Position numbers and translations under genes: made by a program
Notes under the pieces: model-generated
The model's database searches: none
What the model saw: the letters and a program-made list of their open reading frames with translations, nothing else
What the model was told of the DNA's origin: nothing
Part shown: piece by piece, positions 26,908-37,439 of the stretch
Position numbering within the stretch: the stretch's first letter is position 1
How the letters are laid out: each line of letters starts with the position of its first letter
DNA from: Mycobacterium sp. URHB0044
Lineage (GTDB): Bacteria; Actinomycetota; Actinomycetes; Mycobacteriales; Mycobacteriaceae
Reading direction: 5' to 3'
Assembly: GCF_000620625.1 (NCBI RefSeq)
Contig: NZ_JIAW01000007.1
Coordinates: 62,001 to 126,000, forward strand
Length of the DNA: 64,000 nucleotides

Positions 26908-28946
26908 CGCGATTCCGCGTCGCGCCGGGCCATCTCGGCGAGCATCCGGTTGTAGGCCGCCAGGTCGGCGTCGTCGTCGCGGTCGGCGGCACGATCGAGG
27001 CGCGTGGCATCGCGTTGATCACTGCGCCGCCACTGGATCAGCAGCGCGATCAGGACCACCACCAACGGGACTTCGCCTGCCGCCCAGGCAATTCCGCCGC
27101 CGAGGCGCTGGTCGCCGATGAGGTCGGTGTGCCAGTACAGCTTCAGCGATTCATAGAAGCTGCCCGCCAGCACGGTCTGTGTGCTCATCAACACCACGCC
27201 GAAGAACGCGTGCAGCGGCAGCGACGCGAACACCATCGCCAGCTTGCCCAGCGGCGGGATGGGCCGCGGCGTCGGGTCGACCCCGATGACGACCCAATAG
27301 AACAGGTAGCCGCTCAGCAGGAAGTGCAGGTTCATCGCGACGTGGGCGGGATGGCTACCCGCGGCCGCGTCGAAGATGCCGCCGAAGTACAGCCCGTAGA
27401 AGCCCGCGACGAATACCACCGTGGCGATGATCGGGTTGGTCAGGAACTGCGAAACCCGGCTGTGCAGTGCGGCCAGCAGCCACTCGCGCGGACCGGGCGG
27501 ATCCGCGCGTCCGGCGGCGGGCAGTGCCCGCAGGGCCAGCGTCACGGGGGCTCCCAGTACCAACAGCACGGGCACCAGCATCGACAGCAGCATGTGCGCG
27601 GCCATGTGCATGCTGAACATCGCCGGCATGTAGCGGCCCACGCCCGAGGACGTCGCGAACAGCAGCACCGCGCACCCGCACAGCCAGGCCACGATGCGTC
27701 CGGTCGGCCACGCGTCCCCGCGGCGACGCAGGCGGCGCACCCCGAACAGGTACAGCACCGCGAAGACGATCGCGGCGGTGCCGAAGATCAAGTCGAAGCG
27801 CCAGTCGAAGAGCACGCGCGCCAGCGTCGGTGGCCCGTCGAAGTCATAGCCGATCTCGATCACCGGGATCGACGGGTTGTACACCAGCGGCGGTGGCGGC
27901 GGCGTGCGCCCGAGCGCGACCGCGATGCCGAACGTCAGGCCGAAGACCGCCGCCTCGACCAGCGCCAGCCGGATCAGCGGTCCGCGAGCCTCGGGGTCGG
28001 CCGCCAACGCGGCGACCCCGCGGCGCCGCTGCTGCCAGCCGATGACGCCGAGCGTGCACAGGGCCACGACCTTGCCGACGACCAGCCAGCCGTACTGGCT
28101 GTGCACCAGGTCGCCGAGCCGGATCCGCACCAGGGCGTTGACGACGCCGGACAGCGCCATCGCCACGAAGCACCACAGCGCGACGGCCGAGAACCGGCGC
28201 GCTGCGAGACCAGCGTGCAGAGCCATTCCCCGGTCGCTGCGCTCCTGCCCGCCGGAGCCTCCTCGCAGGGCATGCACCAACAGCGCCAGCAGGCCGCCCG
28301 CCCAGACCGCCCCGGCGATCAGGTGGATCAGCAGACTGTTCGTCCCCACGTCGTGTGATCCGCCCGCCGACGAGTGGCCGGTCATCGCGAGGGGCAGCAG
28401 GGTGACCAGTGCGCCGGCGAACAGCAGCGGCGTCCACGACCAGCGCAGCACCGGGAGGCTGATCACCATCACGATGGCGGCGAGCAGTGCCGTCCACCGC
28501 CACGTCCCGGCGGTGTCGATCAGGCCGGCCACCGACCAGATGGCCGACGGGCTCAGCCGGCTGGCCAGCGGCTGCCCGGTGACGTCGGAGACCGTCAGCG
28601 GCACCAGCAACGCCGCGCAGACGGCCCATGCGCCCGACGCGAACGTGCCCACTCGCAGCGCGCGGTAGCCCGACGCGTCGAGGACGCCGTTGGCCTGCGG
28701 CGGCACCAGGAAGGCGGCCAGGAGGAACGACCCGACCGCCACGACGGCCGCGATCTCGCCGGCGGCCCGCACGAACGGCAGCCCGTAGCTGGTGACCGGT
28801 CCGGGGTTGGGCAAGCCGGTGGCGGTCAGCGCGTCGGCCAACGACAGCGCAGCGAGGCCAGCGGCGGTCACGCCTGCCAGCAGGCCGACGCCGACGAGCA
28901 CCGGCCACACCGGACTGCTGCGCACCTTCAGCGCGACCGTCGTCAT
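26904..28946 (-). CDS. CopD/CtaG-type bifunctional membrane protein
   Basis: 680 residues from ATG 28946. About fifteen membrane helices. The first half contains a copper-resistance CopD domain (conserved SLLIHLIAGAVWAGGLLALL with its histidine and tryptophan); the second is a Caa3/CtaG cytochrome oxidase assembly domain with MFSMHMAAHMLLSMLVPVLL, THIS last segment holding clustered Met and His residues, and NLHFLLSGYLFYWVVIGVDP. The fusion is typical of actinobacteria (Rv0102 relatives) and is thought to move copper to or across the membrane for oxidase assembly. TACGCT six bases before the ATG suggests a leaderless transcript. Confidence 0.9.
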   Translation of the reverse strand: MTTVALKVRSSPVWPVLVGVGLLAGVTAAGLAALSLADALTATGLPNPGPVTSYGLPFVRAAGEIAAVVAVGSFLLAAFLVPPQANGVLDASGYRALRVGTFASGAWAVCAALLVPLTVSDVTGQPLASRLSPSAIWSVAGLIDTAGTWRWTALLAAIVMVISLPVLRWSWTPLLFAGALVTLLPLAMTGHSSAGGSHDVGTNSLLIHLIAGAVWAGGLLALLVHALRGGSGGQERSDRGMALHAGLAARRFSAVALWCFVAMALSGVVNALVRIRLGDLVHSQYGWLVVGKVVALCTLGVIGWQQRRRGVAALAADPEARGPLIRLALVEAAVFGLTFGIAVALGRTPPPPPLVYNPSIPVIEIGYDFDGPPTLARVLFDWRFDLIFGTAAIVFAVLYLFGVRRLRRRGDAWPTGRIVAWLCGCAVLLFATSSGVGRYMPAMFSMHMAAHMLLSMLVPVLLVLGAPVTLALRALPAAGRADPPGPREWLLAALHSRVSQFLTNPIIATVVFVAGFYGLYFGGIFDAAAGSHPAHVAMNLHFLLSGYLFYWVVIGVDPTPRPIPPLGKLAMVFASLPLHAFFGVVLMSTQTVLAGSFYESLKLYWHTDLIGDQRLGGGIAWAAGEVPLVVVLIALLIQWRRSDQRDATRLDRAADRDDDADLAAYNRMLAEMARRDAESR

Positions 28947-29003
28947 GGCACCAGCGTATTTCCTCCGACTGCGTGCTCCCGGTGACCCCGCGTCAGCACG
29001 CGG

Positions 29004-31349
29004 TCAGGCGTCGGCGACCGTGCGACGGCGCTCAAGTTCGCGGGCTATGAACTGCTCGCGCGAAATGTGCTCGACTCGGTCCATGTCGCGAAGGACGTTT
29101 TGCAGTTCGGTGGCGAAGGCCTGGCGGCGCTCGGCGAGGTCCGCCGCGGGTTCCAGCAGATGCTGATCGGCGGCCACCTGGCGGGCGGTCGCGAACAGCA
29201 GCGCCGACACCGCTTCGTTGCTGCGTACCCGGTCCTGCGCGACGTACTGGCGGCCGACTCCGAGCGCCTTCGTCGTAAGGGCCTTCTCGTCGATCTCGGC
29301 GGGGGCGTCGAGCAGCACGTCGGCGATCAGCGCGTACGCCTCGAAGAACGGTCGCAGCATGGCGCCGGAGGTGAGGGGCCGCTTGGCGCGCAGCATCGCG
29401 GCGATGCGGTCTTCTCCGGCCGCGATGTTGGCCTCCCAATCGTCGAGCCACGACATCTCCTCGGCGAGATGCTCGCGAAACGCCGCCGAATCGGCGAAGT
29501 AGAAGTCGAACTTCAACAGGTCGCGCAGCCGCATCGCCTGCGTCCAGAACGCCTCGAGCCGGTCGCCGTCGGCCCGCCAGGCATGCGCGAGTGCGAGGTC
29601 GACGATGGACGTTTCGAGGAACGCGTGGATGGAGGTGTTCCGGTAGAAGGCGGCTTCGTGCTCGTCCTCCGGAGCGATGCGCCACACCGTCTCCCGACCG
29701 CCGTCCACCCTGGTGATCGGGTGACCGTTGGACAGCGCGTCGACGGCCGCGCGCACGCCGTCGGGCGTACGTAACCGCAAGGCGCTGTTGGTCATCGGCG
29801 TCTGCTTGCGCTCCAAGTAATCCAGGGAGTCCTGCAACGTGTGGTGCAGCTGGTCGAGGGTGAGCGCGACGCCGCGGGCGGCCAGCAACAGGGCCGACAC
29901 CAAGCCGGTCGCGTTGACCGGGGTGGCCCGCAGGATCCGCCATGCGACCTCGAAGGCCATCTTCTGCATCGCCAGGCGTTTGGCGGCTTGGTCTTCCGTC
30001 ATCTGGCCGTGCGGCTCGCCGAGGTACTCGCGCATCGACACGGCCTCGGGGAACCGGACGTAGATCTTGCCGTAGTTGCGCTCGCCCTGAGCCTTGATGA
30101 AGTTGTACAGCCAGGACAGCCCCTCGGGCGTCTTCTCGCCGCCGCGGGCGTACGCGGCGTACTCGGCGGTCTCGTGTAGCTGATCGAAGCTGATCGACAC
30201 GGGTTGCAGCAGAATGTCGTCGCTGCGACCGTCGAGGTAGGCGTCGGCGACGTAGGCGAGCAGACCCAGCTTGGGCGGCAACATCTTTCCGGTACGCGAC
30301 CTGGTGCCCTCGATGGACCAGCTGAGGTTGAACCGCTTCTCGACGATGTAGCCGACGAACTGCCTGAGCACGTACTTGTACAGCGGGTCGTCGAGCTTGC
30401 GGCGGATGAAGATGGCGCCCGAGCGACGCATCAGCGGCCCCATGAAGCCGAACGACAGGTTGATGCCGGCGAACGTGTGGACCGGGGGCAGCCGGTTCTC
30501 CTGCATCGCGACGGGGACGATCACGCCGTCGAGGTAGGACCTGTGCGAGAACAGCAGCACCGCGGGATGGTCTTCGAGTGCGCGCCGCATCGACTCGACC
30601 TCGAGGCGGTCGTAGTCGATGTTGGGGTCGAATCCGCGGCTGAAGATGGCGCGCCCCAACGAGGGGATGAGGTCGACCGAGAACCGACTCCAGCCAGTCG
30701 CGAGCTCGTCGAGCATCTTCCCGGCTTCCTCGACGGTGGCACCCGGAATGTCCTCGAGTCCGGCGCGAAACCGGGTGGACGCCAACATCTCTGGCTTGAC
30801 CAGGCGCGGGGACTTGTACTCCGGCCCCAGGAGGCGCAGCTCGACGCGTTCGATGGCCAGGATGGCGCGGCGGATGACGAAGCGCGCGAAGTCGCGAGGA
30901 TTCTCCGCGACGGTGATGTCGCTCCACTGCTGACGCAGTTCGGACACCTTCGCGGGATCGCCGGCCACCACGCGTGCCCGCGTCGGATCCTTGCGGAGTA
31001 TGCGCCCCTGGATCAGGTCCGGCGGCCGGTAGATGTCGCGGCCCGAGAGCAGCGCCACCACCTTGGATCGCGTGGGCAGACCGCCGGGTACCCAGAACAC
31101 CCGCACTGGCACCACCGACCGGTCGTCGTCGGCCTCGAGGAGTTCGACGAGTTGCGCCAGCGCGGTGGGCGGTGGGTCGTCGTCGCCCGGCAGTTGCAGC
31201 ACCTCGACGCGGGCGTCGGGATGTTGTCGGCGCTGCCGCTCGAGCCAGTCGTTGAGCAGTGCGAGTTCTGCGGGCGAGGAGACCGACGCCAGGACCAGCG
31301 TGTCCTCGGTCGGGCTGAAGCTCGCCAGGTCGTCGCCGGGTCCTTTCAC
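29004..31349 (-). CDS. plsB2: Glycerol-3-phosphate acyltransferase
   Basis: 781 residues from GTG 31349, which overlaps the plsC stop in GTGA; a longer open frame upstream lies within plsC. Catalyses the first acylation of glycerol-3-phosphate at the membrane. The acyltransferase block has motif I HRSYLDG (H-x4-D), motif II around [16 protein letters not shown], and motif [17 protein letters not shown], followed by [13 protein letters not shown]. The size is close to mycobacterial PlsB2 (about 790). Cotranscribed with plsC and the WS/DGAT gene: all three are linked by four-base overlaps, so phosphatidic acid and neutral lipid synthesis are coupled. Confidence 0.94.
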   Translation of the reverse strand: MKGPGDDLASFSPTEDTLVLASVSSPAELALLNDWLERQRRQHPDARVEVLQLPGDDDPPPTALAQLVELLEADDDRSVVPVRVFWVPGGLPTRSKVVALLSGRDIYRPPDLIQGRILRKDPTRARVVAGDPAKVSELRQQWSDITVAENPRDFARFVIRRAILAIERVELRLLGPEYKSPRLVKPEMLASTRFRAGLEDIPGATVEEAGKMLDELATGWSRFSVDLIPSLGRAIFSRGFDPNIDYDRLEVESMRRALEDHPAVLLFSHRSYLDGVIVPVAMQENRLPPVHTFAGINLSFGFMGPLMRRSGAIFIRRKLDDPLYKYVLRQFVGYIVEKRFNLSWSIEGTRSRTGKMLPPKLGLLAYVADAYLDGRSDDILLQPVSISFDQLHETAEYAAYARGGEKTPEGLSWLYNFIKAQGERNYGKIYVRFPEAVSMREYLGEPHGQMTEDQAAKRLAMQKMAFEVAWRILRATPVNATGLVSALLLAARGVALTLDQLHHTLQDSLDYLERKQTPMTNSALRLRTPDGVRAAVDALSNGHPITRVDGGRETVWRIAPEDEHEAAFYRNTSIHAFLETSIVDLALAHAWRADGDRLEAFWTQAMRLRDLLKFDFYFADSAAFREHLAEEMSWLDDWEANIAAGEDRIAAMLRAKRPLTSGAMLRPFFEAYALIADVLLDAPAEIDEKALTTKALGVGRQYVAQDRVRSNEAVSALLFATARQVAADQHLLEPAADLAERRQAFATELQNVLRDMDRVEHISREQFIARELERRRTVADA

Positions 31350-33082
31350 CGCCGGCCCTTCGCGCCGCCGGGTTGCTGACCCGTGGCCGGATCCTTCTGG
31401 GCCGTATCCTTCTGGGCGGCAGCCTTCTTGGCTGCGGCGGACTCCTTCGCGGCGGTCTTGGGCGTCGCCTTGGTGGCCATCTTCTTGGCGGGCGCCTTCT
31501 TCGCCGCAGCCTTCTTGGCGGGAGCCTTCTTGGCCGGCGCCTTCTTGGCCGGCTTGTCGGCCGTCGTCCTGGCTCGCGCGTAGAGCGGTGCGTCGGGTAG
31601 GCCGTCGTGCGGCCACGCCTTCAACGTGTCGAGGTAGAGCTGGCGCACCTCGGCGATGCGCTCCTCCAGGTTGTCCGTCGTCCAGTCGTCGACCGGGATC
31701 GGCGGAAACACGGCGACGTCGACCGCGCCCGGGTTGAAGGTGCTGGAGTTGCGCTCGGCGATCACCTCGGCGTTGCGGATCACGATCGGCACGATGGGAA
31801 TGCCGCTCGCCATCGCGATGCGGAACGGCCCCTTCTTGAACGGGCCCACCTCGGTGGTGTCCAGCCGCGTACCCTCCGGCGCGATGAGCACCGAAAGCCC
31901 CTTCCGCGCAAGCTCTTCCATCTTGCGCAGACTCTCCACGGCCGCCTTCGGATCGTCGCGATCGATGAACGCGGCGTCCATCATCTTTCCGATCGTCCCC
32001 ATGATGGGGTCCTTCTCGAGCTCCTTCTTGCCGACCGAGGTGAAGTTGTCGCTGACCAGCCTGCCCGCGATCAGCGGGTCGGCCTGATTGCGGTGGTTGA
32101 AGATGAAGACCGCCGGACGTTGCGCGGTGAGGTTCTCCTCCCCGAGGACGTTGAGGTCGATGCCGATCGACGTCATCAACAGCCGACTCCAGTTGGACGT
32201 GAAGAAGTTGACGCCGGTGCGACGGTTTCGGGTAAGCAGGCCGAGGCCGATGGCGCCTGCTGCGACCGGCACCATCGACGCGATGCCCGCGATGGTGCGA
32301 ATTTGTGACACCGGGCTGCTGCCGCTGCGGCTGGTGAACCGCAGCACCGGCCAGCCACGCTTGGCAGCCACCGCGGCGAGCTTGCCTGCGGGGTTGGTGG
32401 GTCGTGGATTGCCGACCAGGTACATCAACGCGACGTCCTCGTCGCCGTCGGCGTAGAAGTAGCTCTCCCCGAGATCGACGCCGTTCTTGGCGGCGAATTC
32501 CTGGACGGCCCTTGCCTTTCCGGGCCCCCAGAGGATCGGCCTGACCACCTCTCCGGTGATCAGGCCGTCGTCATCGGTGGCGAACTTGTTGGACAGCACG
32601 TTGTCGATGCCGAGGAACCGGGCCACGGGTTCGACCTGAACCGTCAGGGCCGACGAACTGAGGACGACCGTGTGACCGCGCGCCATGTGGGCGCGCACCA
32701 GGGCTCGCATTTCGGGGTAGATGCGACTCTGGACGTGCTGGACGAAGAGTCGCTCACCGAGTTCGTCCAGATCGCTCAGCGAGTTGCCGTGCAGCATCCG
32801 GGCGCCCTTGCCGATCAGGTCCTCGAACTCGGAGCGGCCCAGCTGATGGTTGAGCCCGGCCTGCACCATGCCGATGAACTCTCCGACGCTCATCTGCCCG
32901 CGGCGTAACCGATCCCGCGTCATGAGCACGCCGGTGAACCCCGCGACGAGGGTCCCGTCCAGGTCGAAGAACGCACCCACCTGCGGCCCCTCCGGGCTCG
33001 CTTCGATCTCGGCGACGGAGCCGGGCAAGCGGACGATGGGATTGCCGCCCCGACGTGAAGATTGTCTGTTCGGGGAACTCAT
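31346..33082 (-). CDS. plsC: HAD-phosphatase/acylglycerol-phosphate acyltransferase fusion (PlsC type)
   Basis: 578 residues from ATG 33082, overlapping the previous stop in ATGA. Residues 30-260 form a HAD-IB phosphatase with [12 protein letters not shown], the [11 protein letters not shown] strand and [12 protein letters not shown]. Residues 330-490 form the acyltransferase with [10 protein letters not shown] (HRNQAD, H-x4-D) and IAPEGTRLD. The last 70 residues are a Lys/Ala/Pro tail of repeated PAKKA and AAKKA units, resembling histone H1-like or HupB tails and unusual for a lipid enzyme. The fusion could couple dephosphorylation and acylation of lysophospholipids. Orthologue of Rv2483c. 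Confidence 0.9.
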   Translation of the reverse strand: MSSPNRQSSRRGGNPIVRLPGSVAEIEASPEGPQVGAFFDLDGTLVAGFTGVLMTRDRLRRGQMSVGEFIGMVQAGLNHQLGRSEFEDLIGKGARMLHGNSLSDLDELGERLFVQHVQSRIYPEMRALVRAHMARGHTVVLSSSALTVQVEPVARFLGIDNVLSNKFATDDDGLITGEVVRPILWGPGKARAVQEFAAKNGVDLGESYFYADGDEDVALMYLVGNPRPTNPAGKLAAVAAKRGWPVLRFTSRSGSSPVSQIRTIAGIASMVPVAAGAIGLGLLTRNRRTGVNFFTSNWSRLLMTSIGIDLNVLGEENLTAQRPAVFIFNHRNQADPLIAGRLVSDNFTSVGKKELEKDPIMGTIGKMMDAAFIDRDDPKAAVESLRKMEELARKGLSVLIAPEGTRLDTTEVGPFKKGPFRIAMASGIPIVPIVIRNAEVIAERNSSTFNPGAVDVAVFPPIPVDDWTTDNLEERIAEVRQLYLDTLKAWPHDGLPDAPLYARARTTADKPAKKAPAKKAPAKKAAAKKAPAKKMATKATPKTAAKESAAAKKAAAQKDTAQKDPATGQQPGGAKGRR

Positions 33083-34563
33083 TGCGCGGCACTCCCATTG
33101 GATGAGGCGGACGACGATTCGCTGACGGGAGGCGACCACGACGCCGGGGCGGCCTTGCCGTCGCCGCCGAGCGCGAGCACCTCGTCGAAGCCCTGCAGCA
33201 GGCAGTCGGCGAACAGTGCGGGATCGGTGATGGCTGCCCTGTCATACCGGGTGGTGATGGTGCAATAGCCCGTGCGCGAAATCAGCACTGCCATCATCGC
33301 GACACCCGGCAGCGGCCCAACCCCGTAGTGCCGCAAGATCTTCGCACCGGCCACGAAGGTCTCACCGGGGTAGAGGGCGACGTTGCTGGCTTGCACGTCG
33401 GTGTTGACGATCGATCCGGCGACGCTCTCGAGAATGGCGTCGGGCAGCAGGCTGATCACCGGCGCCATGACACCGACCACGTCCATCGCGCGCTCCTCGC
33501 GCCTGCTCGTCATCTGCGCGCGGACCTTCTGGATGCGCGTGGTGGGGTCGACGACGCCGACCGGCGCCGCGATGTTCACGCCGACGAATCGGTTCCCGCC
33601 CGCCGGATCGGAGTCCGACCGCATGTTGACCGGCACGGCCATCGGCAAGGTTTCGATGGGGATGCCCTTGGCTTCGTGGTAGCGCCGAAGCGCCCCGCAC
33701 AGGCCGGCGAGGTAAGCATCGTTGATCGAGCCACCGGCCGCCTTCGACGCCTTGTGCAGGTCGCTCAACTTGATGTCGATCGCCTCAGTGCGGGTCGTCA
33801 GACTGCGTCGGCGCAGCAACGGCGACGATTCGGCCACCGGCGCCATCACCCGTTGGCTGGACCGCGCGTAGTCGACGACGCCGCTGACGGCGGAGACGGG
33901 GTCCCGGACCGCCCGGCCAACCACCTGCGCCGCACCCCCGAGCACCCCGAGGATGCCGCCGGCGATGGAGCCCGGCAGCCGGTTGAGGCCCTGGCGCATG
34001 AGGTCGTTGGGCGAAAGGTCCTGCGGAATCGGCAGTGGCGCCTGCGCCGGCGGCGCGGGATCACGCTCGAGGTCGTAGATGTTGGCGAACATCTCGACGC
34101 TGCCGACACCGTCGGTGACCGCGTGGCTCAGGTGCAGCATCGTGGCGGCGCGGCCGTCGGCGAGGCCCTCGACGAGCGTGGCCGTCCACAGCGGGCGGGA
34201 GATGTCCATCGGGGATTGCAGCGCGATCTCGGCGAGGTCCAGCACCTCGCGTAGCGTGCCCGGCGCGGGTACCCGCACGCGGCGCACGTGGTAGTCGAGG
34301 TTGAAGTCCGGGTCGACGATCCAGCGCGGTGCCGCCGTGGGCAGCGTCGGCATGACGACCTTCTGCCGTAGCCGAAGCGCCTTGCGGGAGGCGTTGTCGA
34401 ATCGGGCACGGAAGCGGTCCCAGTCGGGTGTGCAGTCGAGTAGCTCGACGCCCATGATCCCCGAGCGGGTGCGTGGATTGGCCTCGCCGCGATGCAGCAG
34501 CTGGTCGAAGGCACTCAGTTCCTCGGGTAGTCCGGCCGCATCCAACTCCGGCACGTCGCTCAT
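33079..34563 (-). CDS. WS/DGAT-family acyltransferase
   Basis: 494 residues from ATG 34563, with GGGGAG upstream. Wax ester synthase/diacylglycerol acyltransferase fold. The catalytic motif HHxxxDG appears as SHAVTDG: the second histidine and DG are kept and the first is serine, as in a subset of mycobacterial paralogues, so catalysis is plausible but not certain. NDAYLAGLCGALRRYHEAKG and VPVNMRSDSDPAGGNRFVGV are the usual C-terminal condensation-like motifs. First gene of the lipid operon with plsC and plsB2. Confidence 0.9.
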   Translation of the reverse strand: MSDVPELDAAGLPEELSAFDQLLHRGEANPRTRSGIMGVELLDCTPDWDRFRARFDNASRKALRLRQKVVMPTLPTAAPRWIVDPDFNLDYHVRRVRVPAPGTLREVLDLAEIALQSPMDISRPLWTATLVEGLADGRAATMLHLSHAVTDGVGSVEMFANIYDLERDPAPPAQAPLPIPQDLSPNDLMRQGLNRLPGSIAGGILGVLGGAAQVVGRAVRDPVSAVSGVVDYARSSQRVMAPVAESSPLLRRRSLTTRTEAIDIKLSDLHKASKAAGGSINDAYLAGLCGALRRYHEAKGIPIETLPMAVPVNMRSDSDPAGGNRFVGVNIAAPVGVVDPTTRIQKVRAQMTSRREERAMDVVGVMAPVISLLPDAILESVAGSIVNTDVQASNVALYPGETFVAGAKILRHYGVGPLPGVAMMAVLISRTGYCTITTRYDRAAITDPALFADCLLQGFDEVLALGGDGKAAPASWSPPVSESSSASSNGSAAQ

Positions 34564-34734
34564 GGCGTTTCGCTCCCCTTCCCGCTCTCTGAATGCTGGC
34601 TCCACGCTAGTCCGCCGCTCGATGCGGCACGCGGCTTTATATACACGTGACTCCGGCTGACCGTTGCTTCGTGGCGCGTCCTCGGGACGCCGCCTCTCAC
34701 GCCGTAGTTCGGCATGAGTGCACTTCAGCTGAGA

Positions 34735-35163
34735 TCAGCGGCGAACTGCGCACGGGAGCTCGCGAAATGCGGCTGCTACCAGCACTCCTGCGTGCTGGCC
34801 GTTCCTGCTGGGTGCAATCCGGAGCGTGACCGATGTGCCGTGTTCGTCTGGCCGTACGTAATAGCACTCGTCGGTCTCCGGGCAGTAGACGCACACGGCG
34901 TCGATCGCGTCCTTATCCATCGGTGCCATGTGCGTCCCGTTGCGATCGGCCCACATGGATCGGAACTGAACTTTGACAGCACCGGCGCGCACCGATCGAT
35001 ACTTCACCTGAAGGCGGTGGAACTCTCCGGCCGCATAGGCGACTAGATCAAAAGGCGCGTGCTCTGTCGCCGGAAATAGGACCGTGAACCCTTTGCCAAC
35101 CAAGTCGGCATGGGCTTTGGCGACGGCCAGATCGCCCTTGTCCTTCGTGTGATGCGCCACCAT
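34735..35163 (-). CDS. PD-(D/E)XK endonuclease, group I intron endonuclease type
   Basis: 142 residues from ATG 35163; TACTCT (35176-35171) seven bases before it indicates a leaderless start, and this start also fits the usual family N-terminus. The core KDKGDLAVAKAHADLVGKGF, the catalytic PFDLVAYAAGEFHRLQVKYR (D...Q-V-K) and later ECYYVRPDEHGTSVTLRI follow the Holliday-resolvase-like nuclease family first seen with group I introns. Here it stands alone with no intron or integrase. It is divergent from the tRNA-Arg gene 63 bases away, a typical landing site of mobile DNA. Confidence 0.75.
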   Translation of the reverse strand: MVAHHTKDKGDLAVAKAHADLVGKGFTVLFPATEHAPFDLVAYAAGEFHRLQVKYRSVRAGAVKVQFRSMWADRNGTHMAPMDKDAIDAVCVYCPETDECYYVRPDEHGTSVTLRIAPSRNGQHAGVLVAAAFRELPCAVRR

Positions 35164-35226
35164 CGATTCCAGAGTAAGAGGCGACCTATCCATCGGTTCG
35201 CGGCAATTCGCTAGGGTGAGTGCGCT

Positions 35227-35299
<73 letters not shown>

Positions 35300-35323
35300 C
35301 TTCGTGGGTGTATTGCGTCGGGT

Positions 35324-35385
35324 GATGGCTGACATTTCGTCTCCGGTTGATGGGCGACAGTCTTTCGGCCGATGCTTGACATTCC
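35324..35385. repeat. Three degenerate tandem repeats beside tRNA-Arg, IS-end-like
   Basis: GATGGCTGACA (35324), GATGGGCGACA (35349) and GATGCTTGACA (35371) recur at spacings of 25 and 22 bases, each followed by TTCGTCTCCGG-like sequence. Multiple tandem GATG..GACA words resemble the multi-copy ends of IS21-like elements. No transposase is present, so this would be a leftover end. The identification is tentative. Confidence 0.4.
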
Positions 35386-35407
35386 CCGGAGGTCGTTGTG
35401 CATGCGT

Positions 35408-36250
35408 CTAGGTGACTTCCGGTGCGCGTCGCTCTGCGACGGCGTCTGTAAGTCGCTGGATCTCCGTGCTGAGCGATCGCACCTGATACTCGAGGTCGGT
35501 GCGCAGCGCATCCATCTGAGCGGCCGTCGCTGCTTGCTTCGCCGTGTCTTCCTCAGCGACACGTTGAACGATCCAGGACGCAAGCGTCGCGGTGACGACA
35601 CCGACGAGGCTGATCCCTCCGATCATCAGCGCGACCGCGATTATCCGCCCGACACCCGTGACCGGAGACAGGTCGCCGTATCCAACAGTGGTGATGGTGG
35701 TGATCGACCACCACACCGCGTCACCAAAGGTCGTAATTTTGGAATCGGGCGCATACCGTTCGACATCTAAGATCCCCAGTGACGCAACGTAAACGAGTAG
35801 CACGACGCCGCACACGGTGTAAACAACCACCCGTCCCCGAATGGCTCCGCCGATTGCCTTCTGCAAGGCGGCGACCAATACCACTAGTCGTAGCAACCTC
35901 AAGGGCCGCAGCAGTGGAAGAGCAACGACGGCCAAGTCCAGTAAGTGGCGGACGAACCATCGCCCGCGGTTTTCGGCGAGACACAAGCGGGCTATGTAGT
36001 CGACCAGGAACACAGCCCAGGTGATCCAGATGAGCAGTTGTAGTGCGGTCTCCGACCGACCTTGGGGTTCGGCCAAGACGCGGACTGAGTACGCACCAAG
36101 AAATATGAGCGCAACGGTCGCCAGCGGCCACTCAGTATGAGATTGCCATCGTTCTAACCTCGGCTTCTCGTCGGCGGCGCCGCCGGGTTCAAGCACTTCT
36201 CCGTCATCCACGTGGCGACCACTCCGTGGGTCGGTGAGCAACGATGTCAT
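35408..36250 (-). CDS. Voltage-gated-like potassium channel
   Basis: 280 residues from ATG 36250. Six membrane segments: the fourth (LLRPLRLLRLVVLVAALQ) carries regularly spaced arginines like a short voltage sensor, and the pore loop has the selectivity filter TTVGYGD between the fifth and sixth helices. A C-terminal coiled coil (AAQMDALRTDLEYQVRSLST) probably assembles the tetramer. It is expected to conduct K+ across the inner membrane. No regulatory RCK domain is attached. The ribosome binding site is weak, so the start is not certain; ATG 36283 is an alternative. Confidence 0.85.
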   Translation of the reverse strand: MTSLLTDPRSGRHVDDGEVLEPGGAADEKPRLERWQSHTEWPLATVALIFLGAYSVRVLAEPQGRSETALQLLIWITWAVFLVDYIARLCLAENRGRWFVRHLLDLAVVALPLLRPLRLLRLVVLVAALQKAIGGAIRGRVVVYTVCGVVLLVYVASLGILDVERYAPDSKITTFGDAVWWSITTITTVGYGDLSPVTGVGRIIAVALMIGGISLVGVVTATLASWIVQRVAEEDTAKQAATAAQMDALRTDLEYQVRSLSTEIQRLTDAVAERRAPEVT

Positions 36251-36331
36251 CGCACGACGTCTTGGTGCGATTGGGCGCAGCAATGGTCACGACTAGGCGT
36301 CGGATCACGTTCGGCACTTCGATCGGTCTCA

Positions 36332-36868
36332 TTACTCGCAAGCGACGCCATCACCGTCTCTATCAAGACCCGAGCGATAACCGGGCTCGCCGACGCGTAA
36401 GGGGGCAGCGCCGGCGGCGCGCGCCTCCGCGCAACTCCCGTAGTAGGCGGTCGACGGAAGCTGAGGTACTAGCGGTGCGATTGGTGGCACCAGCTCGGGT
36501 TCGGATGGCGGTAGATCGACTGGCGGTTCGGGCGCAGGAGCCGGCGGTTCGAAAAAGGGGGCCGGTGGTGTGACTGTCACTGTCGAAATTGTCGGCGGTG
36601 CTGCCACCGTTGATGGCTGGGCTGTCACGGTCACCGTCTTTGTCACCGTTGACGCCGTTGTCTTTCCGCTATCACCGCCGGAGTCGATATTGCTGAGCAA
36701 GGCCAATAGGAGTACTCCGCCGACAACGCTGCCGACGACGACCAATCTCCGCTTGTTAGTCGGCGGCTTGGAGGAGGGTTGCCATTCACGGCCGTTCCAG
36801 TACGCCTGCCCGCCAGTTCCCGCCGGGTCTGGGTACCAGCCAGGCATGGGTGATTGCTGTGTCGTCAA
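36332..36868 (-). CDS. DUF2510 / excalibur-domain membrane protein
   Basis: 178 residues from TTG 36868, preceded by GGGGAAGGAAG; ATG 36910 and ATG 36847 are alternatives. Order of parts: a DUF2510 domain (MPGWYPDPAGTGGQAYWNGR), one membrane helix (LVVVGSVVGGVLLLALLS), a Thr/Val- then Pro-rich spacer, and a C-terminal excalibur calcium-binding domain (YYGSCAEARAAGA, then DRDGDGVACE). The DxDGDGxxC loop is the calcium site. Such proteins present the excalibur domain outside the cell. Function unknown. The second DUF2510 protein in the window starts 571 bases away, divergently. Confidence 0.82.
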   Translation of the reverse strand: MTTQQSPMPGWYPDPAGTGGQAYWNGREWQPSSKPPTNKRRLVVVGSVVGGVLLLALLSNIDSGGDSGKTTASTVTKTVTVTAQPSTVAAPPTISTVTVTPPAPFFEPPAPAPEPPVDLPPSEPELVPPIAPLVPQLPSTAYYGSCAEARAAGAAPLRVGEPGYRSGLDRDGDGVACE

Positions 36869-37369
36869 ACTTCCTTCCCCGTCCGTGAGCCCGCTCGACC
36901 ATCCGGACATTTTTTGGACGTCGTGGCGGGCTTCAGCCGCGTCCGTTTCAACGCTCCGGGCTACCGGCCCCCGAATGAACGCCAGCAACGGCGATCGCAT
37001 CTCATGGCAGCAATGGTTGCACCAAGGCAGCAAAATCACGGCAGATTGCGAATCTGGCGCCAGCTAACACACTGATCGTCAACTCAGAGATGGGGCGGAC
37101 CGGTAGTTCATCGTGACCACAGATGGCCGAAAGACCTTCTGCAACACTTCCACGTCGTTGGCGACCCAAACGCCGCACAGGGGCGGCACCAACGGGGTTT
37201 GAAGGCGCGAAGTCGCCATGCCCGACTGCCGCGATCGTCTTTGCGAAGTGATCACCCGACCAATTCCGCGTCCGGCGTCACGGACAACTCCTCAATGTCG
37301 CGGCAATCGTCGGTAAGGACGAACCGACATCTGGCAGTGGATCGATGTAGACAACGCGAATCGTCGAAA
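36869..37369. other. Divergent intergenic region
   Basis: About 500 bases between two DUF2510 genes without a supportable frame. The only structure noted is the 10-bp inverted repeat listed at 37370-37404. Confidence 0.35.
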
Positions 37370-37404
37370 CATATCGGCTCGGACTGATAGGACTAGCCGA
37401 TATG
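37370..37404. promoter_or_regulatory. 10-bp inverted repeat upstream of the exonuclease-BRCT gene
   Basis: CATATCGGCT (37370-37379) and AGCCGATATG (37395-37404) are perfect inverted copies with 15 bases between them. The repeat ends 35 bases before the ATG at 37440, a good place for an operator. The loop is too long and the position wrong for a terminator of the divergent gene. Confidence 0.55.
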
Positions 37405-37439
37405 AACCGGACCGCGGGGAGTTCGATTCAGGGGGAAGC

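Noticed and set aside
31350..31616. N-terminal extension of PlsB2
   Set aside because: It overlaps the Lys/Ala tail of plsC in another frame and reads as repetitive charged sequence.
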